This document shows positions 47,301 through 56,860 of a DNA stretch of 64,000 nt, in pieces (positions within the stretch are counted from its first letter, which is position 1; the number at the start of each line of letters is the position of its first letter). The DNA is from Lycium barbarum (taxonomy: Eukaryota; Streptophyta; Magnoliopsida; Solanales; Solanaceae). Made by a program: the position numbers and the translations under genes. Below the pieces are notes generated by a model, which worked only from the letters and a program-made list of their open reading frames with translations, was not told the origin of the DNA and searched no databases. The stretch spans positions 31,711,637 through 31,775,636 of the forward strand of contig NC_083339.1 in NCBI RefSeq assembly GCF_019175385.1, in the 5' to 3' direction.

Positions 47301-49276
47301 CCAGGAAGCTCGTCAGGAAAAACATCTGGAAACTCGCTGACGACCGGAACAGACTGAAGGGTAGGTACCTCCGCGGCAGTATCGTGCACACGAACCAAAT
47401 GATAAATATAACCCTTCTGGATCATCTTCTTAGCCTTGAGGTATGAAATAAACTTACCCCTCGGCGATGCAGTAGATCCGAACCACTCTATGACTGGTTC
47501 CCCTGGAAACTGAAAACGGACTACCTTTTTCTGGCAGTCGACATTAGCATAACAGGAAGACAACCAGTCCATGCCCATAATGACATCAAACTCGAGCATG
47601 TCTAACTCTACCAAATCAGCCTTAGTGCTACGATCATAAATGGTCACAGAACAATCCTTATAAATCTGTCTCGCTACAATAAAATCCCCAACTGGCGTAG
47701 CTACCTCAAACGGTTCTATAGGCTCAGACACTATCCCAATTTTACTAGCAACAAGCGGGGAAATATACGATAAAGTAGAACCAGGGTCAATCAATGCATA
47801 TACAGATCTGGAGAAAACCAGCAATGTACCTGTGACGACGTTTGGCGAAGCCTCCTGATCTTGGCGGCTGGCCAAAGCATATATGCGGTTCGAGGGACCG
47901 CTAGACCCTGAAGTGCCACCGCGGCCTCGACCGCGTCCTGCCGGTGCTGAAATACCTCGCCCTCCAGGGCGTGCAACTGATGGAGCAGAAGAAGAACCGG
48001 CGGCTGACCCTGTCTGCTGAGCAGCACTACCAGAACCGCTAGCCAATGGACAATCTCTCATAAAGTGGCCCTGACCGCCACAAGAAAAACAAGCTCCCGT
48101 CGCTCGGTAACACTCCCCGGGATGTGACTTCCCGCAATGAGGACAACGGGGCCTGGGTGGTCTGGCCTGGCTGGGACCCCTGGGTACCTGTGAACCTGCC
48201 ACTCTGGAGCTCTGACCGGCCCCAGACGGTCCTGTACTATCGAATCTCCGGCTACCTGACTGAGTACCCCGGCCGGAGGGAGGAAAATATCTGTCAGACT
48301 GCTGCTGCTGCTGAGGCTGTCCGCCTCGAGAATCCCCTGAATAACCCACGGATCTATCCCTCTTGGGCGGCCTCCTGTCTCGATCTCTGCCAGCAGGATC
48401 AGATCTGCGACGGTCCTCCATACCCATCGCATAGGCCTGAAGCCGGGAAATGTCCATGTCTGCCTGCAATGACACTGCCATACAACTATCAACCAAATAC
48501 CGGTCCAATCCCATAACATATCTGTGCATCCGATCGGACATATCTGCTACCACGGCCGGTGCATATCGGGCCAGAGAATCAAACTCAAGGTTATACTCGC
48601 GAACACTCCGACCCCTCTGCTGCAGACGTAAGAATCGATCAGCCCATGCCCGCCGTAACTCTGGTGGCAAAAAGTGGCGGGTGAATGCTGTCACAAACTG
48701 ATCCCAAGTGGCTGGAGGGGCACCCTCTCCTCTAGACAGCTCCCAAGTCTCGTACCAGTGGGTGGCCACATCTCGAAGCCGGTGCGAAGCCAGCTCAACT
48801 GACTCAGTCTCTGAAGCCCTGACCAAGTCCAGTGAGCGTCGCATCCCCCGAATAAAGTCGTGGGGGTCCTCGTCGGGCTTAGACCCGAAGAACTCTGGAG
48901 GGCCACATAGCAAAAACTCCCGAACTCTCAGGCTGTCCCGTCTGTCATCATCATCGTCGTCCCTCCGCCCGCGCCTGCGAGCCTGACCTGCTACCAGTGT
49001 AGTCAACAGCTGTACAGCCTCCCTCAGGGTCCTATCCTCCGCCCCTGGCTGAGGAGCTGGAGTCTCAGGTACGGGTACACGGACCTCTGGAGCTGCTGAA
49101 GGTCCTGCCCCAGGCTGTACTAGTGGGGGTGTAGCAGACCCCTCAGACTGTGGCACATCCTCAGGAAAATCATATACACGAGCCCGGGTAGCTCGCTGTG
49201 CCTGGCTAGTCTCCCCAATCCTCGCCTTGCCCTTCTGGGCTGCCGTTGCCTTCTTCGGAGGCATCACTGCAAACAC
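44399..49276 (-). CDS. LB gag-pol polyprotein (1,625 aa)
   Basis: One open frame with all domains in Ty3/gypsy order. Gag is at residues about 100-290 ([19 protein letters not shown]). Two Cys/His motifs follow ([12 protein letters not shown] and the CCHC knuckle [14 protein letters not shown] from 396). Protease carries [12 protein letters not shown] (D at 496, in a DPGST rather than DSG/DTG context). RT has [10 protein letters not shown] and FIDDILIYS (Asp pair at 832-833). RNase H has [10 protein letters not shown] and [11 protein letters not shown]. Integrase has CPNCQQVK (about 1233) and [13 protein letters not shown] (about 1323), with the DGQAERT glutamate at about 1360. A chromodomain-like tail (about 1552-1610) ends KKKYPHLFP. 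The start may be Met1 or Met5 ([13 protein letters not shown]); Met5 aligns better with the family. No stop or frameshift is present, unlike L2. Large antisense ORFs over it are shadows. Confidence 0.95.
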   Translation of the reverse strand: MFAVMPPKKATAAQKGKARIGETSQAQRATRARVYDFPEDVPQSEGSATPPLVQPGAGPSAAPEVRVPVPETPAPQPGAEDRTLREAVQLLTTLVAGQARRRGRRDDDDDDRRDSLRVREFLLCGPPEFFGSKPDEDPHDFIRGMRRSLDLVRASETESVELASHRLRDVATHWYETWELSRGEGAPPATWDQFVTAFTRHFLPPELRRAWADRFLRLQQRGRSVREYNLEFDSLARYAPAVVADMSDRMHRYVMGLDRYLVDSCMAVSLQADMDISRLQAYAMGMEDRRRSDPAGRDRDRRPPKRDRSVGYSGDSRGGQPQQQQQSDRYFPPSGRGTQSGSRRFDSTGPSGAGQSSRVAGSQVPRGPSQARPPRPRCPHCGKSHPGECYRATGACFSCGGQGHFMRDCPLASGSGSAAQQTGSAAGSSSAPSVARPGGRGISAPAGRGRGRGGTSGSSGPSNRIYALASRQDQEASPNVVTGTLLVFSRSVYALIDPGSTLSYISPLVASKIGIVSEPIEPFEVATPVGDFIVARQIYKDCSVTIYDRSTKADLVELDMLEFDVIMGMDWLSSCYANVDCQKKVVRFQFPGEPVIEWFGSTASPRGKFISYLKAKKMIQKGYIYHLVRVHDTAAEVPTLQSVPVVSEFPDVFPDELPGLPPEREIDFTIELMPDTQPISIPPYRMAPAELKELKEQLKDLLDKGFIRPSTSPWGAPVLFVRKKDGSLRMCIDYRQLNKVTIKNKYPLPRIDDLFDQLQGVRHFSKIDLRSGYHQVRVRESDIPKTAFRTRYGHYEFRVMSFGLTNAPAVFMDLMNRVFRPFLDMFVIVFIDDILIYSRSVEEHSDHLRTVLGILRQQELYAKFSKCEFWLTSVAFLGHIVGADGIRVDTQKIEAVQNWPRPTTPTEVRSFLGLAGYYRRFVEDFSSIAAPLTRLTQKAAKFQWTDACERSFQMLKERLITAPVLALPEGADGYVVYCDASGIGIGCVLMQHGRVIAYASRQLRPHEKNYPTHDLELAAVIHALKIWRHYLYGVHVDIYTDHKSLQYIFRQKELNLRQRRWLELLKDYDVDILYHPGKANVVADALSRKSVGSLADVPSDKRDLVRDIHQLASLGVRLADSGDSGISVRPVAESSIIQEVKQRQFEDPTLIQYRGVALNKATTQFEISPEGVLLYDGRFCVPDVAGLRRQIMGEAHNARYSVHPGSTKMYRDLRCLYWWDGMKKDIAEFVSQCPNCQQVKIEHQKPGGLLQEMEIPAWKWEMINMDFVVGLPRTPRRYDSIWVVVDRLTKSAHFLPVRTTYSAEDYARLYIREIVRLHGVPISIITDRGTQFTANFWRSFQEGLGTQVSLSTAFHPQSDGQAERTIQTLEDMLRACVIDFRGSWDDHLPLIEFAYNNSYHSSIQMAPYEALYGRRCRSPIGWFDVGETKLIGPDVIQEAVDKVKLIRERLLAAQSRQKAYADRRRRPLEFRIGDWVFLKVSPMKGVMRFGKKGKLSPRYIGPYQIVRKIGEVAYELDLPSDLEAVHPVFYVSMLRKCIGDPARIFPVDGIQVTEQLSYDEQPVSILDRQVRRLHTKEVPSVKVLWRNNNREEMTWEAEDEMKKKYPHLFPTSAGNLIPFSVCCVD

Positions 49277-49450
49277 GAAGGCGAGTTAGATCAAAATCAT
49301 CCTATTAGCACAGCTCTATCGCACGATCTAAGATTACAAAGAAAGTAACATCCTAAATGCCCTGTAGCTTCCCGTTTATAGATGTGGTGCACAACACATC
49401 GATAAACAAGACTCTACGAGACACGGCCTGTAGACATTCCGAGGACAAAC
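49277..49450 (-). other. LB untranslated leader
   Basis: Between the primer site and gag. Carries AGATCGTGCGATAGAGCT (minus, about 49313-49330), shared with L2 and L3, and closely matches the L3 leader to the primer site. Probable packaging or dimerisation region by position. Confidence 0.75.
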
Positions 49451-49463
49451 CGCTCTGATACCA
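49451..49463 (-). other. LB primer-binding site (tRNA-Met type)
   Basis: Minus strand TGGTATCAGAGCG, 4 bp inside the 5' LTR edge. Confidence 0.92.
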
Positions 49464-49467
49464 CTTT

Positions 49468-52380
49468 TGTCACGACCCAGCCCCGTGGGCCGCGACTGGC
49501 ACCCTACCTGGGCGTCCAGACCAAATCGCATATTCATTTCCGAATCCAAACTTATTTCAGAATTTTCAAAAGTTATATCAGACATAATTTATATCGAAAA
49601 TCTGTCTTAAGCGGTCATATCAAATCAATCTCAAACAAAGCGGCGGAATAGACATCGCCGGTCAAAATACAAATATATACAAAAGGGCCATTTGGGGCCA
49701 TCATATCAAACAGACCGCTGTAAGACCCGAAAGCAAAATCGGACAACATACACGTAGGACCCTCGCCCCACAAAGATGACTACAGGCCTCTACGAATTTA
49801 AAACATAACATATGGCGAGACAGGGCCTCGCCGTACCCAAACTGTCAAATATACAAAACATATACAGAGTAAAGGAGTCTGTACCAAGAGTGGACTCCGG
49901 ACCAAGTAAGAGTACTCCGGAAAGCAAGAAGCGAAGCCTACTGCGGAGGATCACCGATGTCTGCACCTGCGGGCATAAAACGCAGCCCCCGGAGAGAGGG
50001 GGTCAGTACGAAATATGTACTGAGTATGTAAAGCACGGAGTACAGAATTATGGATCAAAACCGAAAGCAAATCAAATGTCAAAGTGGGGTACAAACTGGT
50101 ATGTCAAAATCTGTATCAAAATCATATACATATGTTTTATGCAATTAAAATTATGCAAACGCTTGAGAATGTGGTCGCCACTCCGACGCTGGCGCCACAC
50201 ACAGCATAACACCAGAAGGTTTCAAATCTCCGTACATCTCCGAACATAATCATAATCATCGGTGAGCATATCGCGTCCCGAGCCATATCACAGCATAACT
50301 CCAAACGGAACCGGGCCCTATGGCGAAGCCTCGGAAACCGTAACACAGCATACGGCCGAATTCATCATACAACGCACGAATCAAAACCGGCCCGGGAACC
50401 GGTGAACGAAGTCATAATAAGGCACGAGCGGAGTCGTGAGCAAGCAAATGCAAATCGTATTTCAAAATAGTCTTTCAAAGCAAAGTGAACTCATAAGTCA
50501 TTTTAGAATACAAAATAGTCGAATACTTAGCCGACATAAAGTTTCATTTTGCAAAACGTTTCCAAAATGGTCCATATAGTTCGGAACATAGATTAGCGCA
50601 TCGCATAGTCCAAACATACCCCGTAGGAGGATGTTCCAAAGATCGGAAGTGGTACTTTCAACTTTATTCTCACAGGTGGCCCGAAGGGCAAATCGGGCAT
50701 TTTGGGGTAGCGGACCCACCTCGAGTCGAAGTGAGGTGGCGAACATATGTTTACGAGCAGTTATATGCCAAGGGTCATACATAATCATTTCTAGGTTACC
50801 CGACCACATTTTGATAGGTTTCGGACGAATAATGGCATTCTAGCCAAAAGGGAGCCTTTAGGCTTCAATCGAATTGAATGAATAGTAACTTTCCTGTGGA
50901 TCGGGTTTCGAGGAGCAGAAATGCTCCGGAAGGTCTCATATTCAACTAACACACTAAGATATGCCAAATAAAGAATTGGGAAGCTTTACATACCTCACAG
51001 ACGTCGTAAGCTCTTCCAAAAGTCCCGTCCCGTTTCGTCAAAAATCTGCAAATGATCAAAGTTACCCAATGAGATCCTTAGGCTCAAAAAAATGCCTTTA
51101 ACTCCATATTTGCCTACCGAAATTTCGGCAGCATTTCCCCTATAAATCTAACATCCCCGAGACTTAGCTCGGCTCAAAATACAACAACAACAACAGCCCA
51201 CACATCAACAAACAACACAAACAACAATCAAGCCATTCTAGCTTCAAAATTCCACTTTGTTATCTAAATTGGCAACTTCCATTCAAACTTTCAAAACTCC
51301 AATTCTACATCTACATAATTGGATTCATTTCCACATTCAAACTTATACAATCACAATCTAACTACAATCCAAGCCATACCCGAAATTACACCAAAATCCA
51401 TTATGTTCCATAATTCTTCAAAACAATCAAAAGTGCACGACGAACATTCTAACTCACGTCGTTTCATTCCGAATTCATTAACATCATTATAAGTTCATAT
51501 CAAAAGTCTCTAGCACCCTAAATATACAATGATATACATAAAGATACAAAGGATATACACTTTCCGATAATATCCGAATTCGTTTTCCACCGCCAATTTA
51601 ATTCAACAATCAATCATTTACGATATAAGAATCACAACAACACATTATACCAACTTAGCCAAGATCAATTCACACCAATTTTTCCTTCTATGGCTCTCGG
51701 CCAAACCCACTACAAACACACACCCACGACTTTCTATTTACGTTAAAATTACGGGATTCTCGTCTACTTCCAATCCTTAACACATTCATAGCAATTCTAT
51801 AACATTAGAGGGGCAAGATTCTTACCTTTTACTAACTTTCCGACTTGTCGCAAACGGAATCCTTGTGCCAAACCAATTATACCACGTCGGAGAGCGTCTT
51901 GAGTATTTCTTAATTATGTAGAAACCAAGATTTTTGGATCACTAAACAAACTTGGGAATTTCTTTTTCCCTTCTACACTATTCACGGCCGAACCCCTTCT
52001 TTCTTGTGTTCTTGAATTTTTTTGATTTTTTTCTTGAATAATGCTAAGTGTTCCTCATATATATCCACTTAGGGGTCATGTGCATAGCACATGCCCCTTT
52101 TAAAAATGGATTTGGGCCACACTATGGCCGGCCCCCATTTGATCTTGGGCCTTGATTTTGCATTGCATTTTCTTGGCCCAATTCGAGAAAAGTCCCGTTT
52201 TGTAATTCCCGAAACTAATTTCCGAAATTCCAAATTTATCCTCGGCCTTCCCCGAGGTCTTAGCATTAAAGATTTCACAACCAACATAGTCATATTCTCA
52301 CAAATTAATTTATACCCTTCTAACACCCAAGTCATAATTATTTCTCGATTTCCAATTGTACGAAAACACGGGACATAACA
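49468..52380 (-). repeat. LB 5' LTR (right copy)
   Basis: Same length and nearly the same sequence as 41376-44288. The presumed promoter TATA (minus GGATATATATG) is at 52056-52066, with the hairpin at 50004-50022. AGAAT follows at 52381. Confidence 0.95.
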
Positions 52381-52385
52381 AGAAT

Positions 52386-52393
52386 GAACCTGA

Positions 52394-52424
<31 letters not shown>

Positions 52425-52480
52425 AACAATTTAGATTAGATTTAACCTGAAATAAACAAATAATTAATAAATTATTTTAC
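52386..52480. repeat. (TA)n microsatellite and intron-like sequence in MULE
   Basis: A (TA)n run (about 52398-52424) lies in a stretch resembling 41165-41270 (GAACCTGAAATAA, AACAATTTA). It is part of the duplicated intron/exon unit of the PMD gene. Confidence 0.7.
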
Positions 52481-52493
52481 TTTTTTGTAAAAG

Positions 52494-53499
52494 TCAAACC
52501 TGTGTGTCGACGGCCTCCTGAGATGCCTGGTGAGAGGGCTCCTGAGCGGCCCCCGAAGCAGGAGATGCAGATGGTGCCGTATCAAACACGAAGTCCTCGA
52601 ACATGGAGTCGTCGAAGTGCAGATGTAGGCCACCCTGTAGATCACGAACCGGCCGCTCACCCTGTGGATCACGAACTGGTGGATGTGGAAATGAAGGCCA
52701 GGGCACATAATTTGAAAAAGGGTCCGGCGTATACAGAGGTGTCTGTGAAGTCGACGGCCGGGAATGAGAAGTCGATGGGATATCTGTAGTTGCCGGCTGG
52801 TAAGAACTCGGCGGGATCTCTAAAGTCGACGGAGCCTCATCACCTCTGCCAGCCCTACCACCTCTACGACGGCCACCAACTCCTCGGCGACCACGACCAC
52901 CTGCTGCCCCAGGTGGGGCACCGGGAACACGCTCATGGAGACACTCAAAGTCATGTGCCTGTCTCATACCAGTCTCGGCAAGCTCAATCATCTGTGCTGC
53001 ATACTCCGCCGTCTCGGCCTAGTCCACACCCATATCTGATATAGTCATTTAAAAAACATTTTATCAGTCGTCGTTTTAAAAAAAAAATATATATTTTGTG
53101 TTTAATTACACACACTTAAATATACAATGGACGTCCATCAACCTGTAGCCCATAAATGACCTCCACATCCTGAAGGGTAATGGTAGTCTCACCGGTGCAG
53201 AGATGAAATATGTGTGTCTCCTGTCGCCACCTCTCAATCAATGCCGTCACTAGCGACCTATCGTGTTGTATCCGACCAACTTCGACGCACCGGTAAATAC
53301 CGCCCCGACGTAGTATATCCAGGACACGAGGATGTGGGGGGCGAGCAGCTAAGATCTCCCATGCTAAGTCCCCTAACCGGGTACGAACCTGAGACTCAGG
53401 TTGCAGGTCGGATGTCCATATATGTTGCGACCTATGCTCGGGCTGCAGATACAGTAACTCTCGGTCGAAGGGCCCCGGATCAAGAGGGTGGTGATCCAT
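52494..53499 (-). pseudogene. PMD/MAIN-like gene, 5' part (right of LB), internally deleted
   Basis: Exon 53499-53116 begins MDHHPLDPGPFDRELLYLQ. It holds the N-terminal half of the plant mobile domain: SQHIWTSDLQPES, LDILRRGGIYRCVEVGRI, LVTALIERWRQETHIFHL, TGETTITLQDVEVIYGLQVDGRPL. The rest of the domain is absent. The frame ends at 53116 and the next readable part (52991-52494) is a Gly/Arg-rich (GGRGRRGVGGRRRGG) and Pro/Ser-rich C-terminal region ending AVDTQ at a donor-like site. PMD proteins occur both as host genes (MAIN, MAIL) and as MULE or retroelement cargo; this copy is cargo and broken. Confidence 0.72.
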
Positions 53500-53756
53500 C
53501 TGTTTTACGCATAATCAATCATTAACAAGTAGTATTAGTTATGTAATCTTTTATCAAAAATTTTATTAAGGATTGTGGTGACCCATCTGTTTTAAGTATT
53601 TTAAATCAATCATTAATAAGTAATATTAGTTATGTAATCTTTTATCGAAAATTTTATTAAGGATTGTGGTGACCCATCTGTTTTACGTATTTTAAATAAA
53701 TAATTAACAAGTAATATTAGTTATGTAACCTTTTATCGAAAATTAAATTAAGGGTT
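53488..53756. repeat. Three ~90-bp tandem repeats in MULE
   Basis: Units start GTGGTGA-CCATCTGTTTTA (53488, about 53575, 53667) and continue AGTAATATTAGTTATGTAA and CTTTTATCGAAAATTTTATTAAGGATT. The first unit overlaps the PMD start codon. Confidence 0.85.
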
Positions 53757-54548
53757 TTCAATCCTAAACTAAGGGTTTTCGATCCTAAAATATAAAGATT
53801 AAAAATTAATAAGTCAAATAATTAACAATTAGTTAGCATACAATTAGTATAAATAATTAATAAATAAACAATTAACTAACTAATCAAATAATTAACAAGT
53901 TATTATCATATATTTAATAAATAAACAATTAAGTAACTAATCAAAAAATTAATAAATTATTATCGTATATTTAACAAATAAACAATTAATTAACTAATGA
54001 AACAATTAAGAAATTATTAACAAATAAACAATTGGCTTAACAAAAACTAAATAAATAATTAGTCAGTCTAACAATTGCAATTGCTAGTCTAACAATTAAT
54101 AAATACTTAAGTCGCTAATCGAACAATTAACAAATACTAAATAAACAAGCAATAAATAATTAACTAATTAACAATAGATAAACAAATTAAAAAAAAAATA
54201 GGGCAGTCACCACTGCGGACTGCCCAAAAACGTACCAAATAAATGCGCATTCCACCACACCACAGATCCCTCCCACCACACCTAAGGTAATAATATATTT
54301 AGCAATGTAATAAAAAATTCGTAGTAAAATACCTAGAATGAAGGTGTTTTTGAGTTTTCAAAATGAGCTCCGCGCCGCTCTATTCCAAAATCTAACCTTA
54401 GAAGCTTATTCCTAACTTCAATATACCAAGAATATTGAGTTTTGGATTGAAAAACAACACGAAAATAGCGTTTTGGGGGTGGGGGACCGCTGAAAATGAT
54501 GTTAATGGCGGTGGGGTGAGATGGTCGGGTCTGTGGTGGGGAAGGAGG
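53757..54548. other. AT-rich MULE segment
   Basis: Up to about 54200 it is made of degenerate AACAATTAA / AACTAATCAAATAATTAA motifs. The rest, to the terminal repeat, has no supported gene. Confidence 0.6.
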
Positions 54549-54705
54549 GGCGAATTTATGTTGCCTCCATTTCGTGCGTGAAAGACCCAAGTTACATTTT
54601 TGCAGTTTGATCCTTTCACGCACTAACGTACTAATGTTTTTATTTTTTTGTGCTAGCTTGATTCAATTTTTTTTTTTTTTTTTTGCCCTACAAAAGATGC
54701 GGATT
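54549..54705. repeat. MULE right terminal inverted repeat
   Basis: Reverse complement matches 36457-36615 in order. Contains TTTCGTGCGTGAAAG and CTTTCACGCACTA motifs, a long poly-T, and ends GCGGATT(C). The duplication CGCCACAGT follows (54706-54714). Confidence 0.85.
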
Positions 54706-54716
54706 CGCCACAGTTG

Positions 54717-56860
54717 ATGGTTGAACCTGCATATCACCACCACGCACGCCCTCTTACCTCAACTCTTTTGTATGGTGGTGATATATGCAGAGCAAAAGTT
54801 GAACAGTCAATTAAATTATTGACAAGGGGGTTAGTTATTAGATTCATGTCTACTTGTACAGAGAATGAAAGTGAAGGAAAGGAGGAATGTTGTGAAATTT
54901 CGAAATCAAGATTTGTAAGTCTCATCCGTCAACTGTCTCACAGTATGCGTGGTTTCAAGCTCAAAGACCGTTGTAAGACTACTCAAGTCCATGCTTACAA
55001 CCCATCTCAAACTTCCACTAGTAACCCTTTTCCCAAGCTCCAGTACCCTACAATCAACTCCATTTTGGCAGAATCTGCTGATACTGTGTCACTATCAACA
55101 GCTTTTCTTCCCTATGGGCTTCCAAGAAGTGATTCTTTTGAGCCCCAAGTTGAGCCTTGTCTCAAATCTGTTGATTTTGTTGAATCTTTAGCTGAGCTTT
55201 ACCGCAAAGTTGAGATGACCCAAGATTTTGGTAAGGCTTTGGTTTATGTAGAGCAGTACGCTGTGTTGTACAGCCTTGGTGATCCAAAGTTGCTGCGTAG
55301 GTGTCTTCAATCGGCTCGTCGTCATGCTGTTGATGTGCATTCCAAGGTGGTTTTGTCAGCTTGGTTGAGGTTTGAGAGGAGAGAGGATGAGTTAGTTGGA
55401 TCATCAGCTTTGGATTGTATTGGGAGACTTGTTGAATGCCCCAAGGCTGCTTTGCTACATGGCTATGATCCTGTTTTTGGTCATTGCCAATGTCATCATG
55501 GACTTGGAGCACCTAATAATGAGATTGAGATCTCTCATTTTGGTAACTCAGACTCACAAGTTTGCTTCTGCATAGGCAAAGAGGAAATCAACTGTATTCG
55601 AGGTAAAATTGCAGCTCTTTCTGCTCCATTAAAATCAATGTTGTATGGTCATTTCATTGAGTCTGATAAGGAAAGAATTGATTTTACACACATTGGTATA
55701 TCTGTGGATGGAATGAGAGCTGTAGATTTCTTTAGTAGGACAAGAAGATTAGATTCTTACCCAGCCAACATACTTCTTGAGCTTCTTTCATTTGCAAATA
55801 GATTCTGTTGTGAGGAAATGAAATCTGCTTCTGATTGTTACTTGGCCTCTTTGGTTTCTGATATCGATGAGGCATTGCTTCTTATTGATTATGCTCTGGA
55901 GGAGAGAGCACATCTGCTCGTGGCGTCTTGCCTGCAGCTGATGCTAAGAGAGCTTCCAGGTTATTTGTATAATCCAAAAGTTCTCAACACATTTTGTAGC
56001 TCTGCAGCTAGAGAGAGACTTGCCCCTGTTTTTGGGCAAGCTTCTTTTCTGTTATATTATTTCCTTAGCCATGTAGCATTAGAAGATAACATGACGTCCA
56101 AAGTTACAGTTATGTTGTTGGAGAGATTGAAGGAGTGTGCTAGTGAAAGATGGCAAAAGGCACTAGCTTTGCATCAACTTGGGTGTGTGTTTCTTGAAAG
56201 GAAGGATTACAAGGAAGCTCAGCATTGTTTTGAGATGGCAATTGAGGCTGGTCATGTTTATTCTTTAGTAGGTGTTGCACGAACTAAATTCAAGCAAGGG
56301 CGGCGGTTTTTGGCTTCTGAGCTAATTAATGGTATTATTTCAGAGAATAAACCTACAGGGTGGATGTACCAAGAGAGGTCTTTGTACAGCGTAGGCAAAC
56401 AAAAGATTTTGGATGTCAATGATGCCACCAGATTGGATCCCACCCTTTCTTTTCCATACAAATACAGAGCCATTACGATGGTGGAAGAGAGCCAGTTTGA
56501 GGCTGCTATCGTGGAGATAAATAGAATTGTTGGTTTTAAGGTCTCTCCAGACTGCCTTGAACTGCGGGCTTGGTTTTTTATTGCACTTGAGGATTATGAA
56601 TCTGCTATAAGAGATATCCGGGCATTGTTGACTCTAGAGCCAAACTATATGATGTTTCTTGGAAAAATGAGGGCTGACCACCTGGTTGAGCTTCTCAGTC
56701 TGCACGTTCAGCCATGGAGTCCTGCAGATTGCTGGATGCAACTCTATGATCGATGGTCATCTGTTGATGATATTGGTTCACTGGCTGTTATACACCAGAT
56801 GCTCATAAATGATCCTGGGAGGAGCATTCTGCGATTCAGGCAATCTCTGCTCCTATTACG
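54717..56860 (+). other. ETO1-like exon 1
   Basis: Ends ...CTATTACG before GTAATT; the split Arg codon (CG|G) is completed by exon 2. Encodes the N-terminus, BTB domain and first TPRs. Confidence 0.9.

Larger units (their letters stand above)
41376..52380 (-). mobile_element. LB: young, apparently intact Ty3/gypsy Tekay/Del-like retrotransposon
   Basis: Two 2,913-bp LTRs (41376-44288, 49468-52380) run TGTCACGACCC...CATAACA on plus and are flanked by AGAAT. The primer site (TGGTATCAGAGCG on minus, 49451-49463) and polypurine tract (TAAGGGGGGGAGAA-type, 44289-44302) are in place. One uninterrupted gag-pol frame fills the interior. I found only one LTR difference by eye (G at 42963, A at 51055). 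It has every part expected of an autonomous copy and lies inside the MULE. Confidence 0.95.
36457..54705 (-). mobile_element. MULE DNA transposon, carrying a retrotransposon
   Basis: Inverted ends GAATCCGC lie at both edges. The left end (36457-36615) and the reverse complement of the right end (about 54549-54705) share CTTTTGTAG, a poly-A run, CTAGCACAAAAA, AACATTAGTA, GTGCGTGAAAGGA and CAAACTGCAAAAATG in order. The element is 18,249 bp, of which about 11 kb is LB, so about 7.2 kb of MULE. It encodes a mudrA-like transposase and a PMD/MAIN-like gene on the minus strand, both damaged. It sits 2 bp before the open frame of the ETO1-like gene. Confidence 0.88.

Noticed and set aside
46190..48986. 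Plus- and minus-strand ORFs over LB gag-pol
   Set aside because: Out-of-frame shadows of the 1,625-codon polyprotein.
54734..55512. Antisense ORFs over ETO1-like exon 1
   Set aside because: Shadows of a well-supported conserved coding exon.
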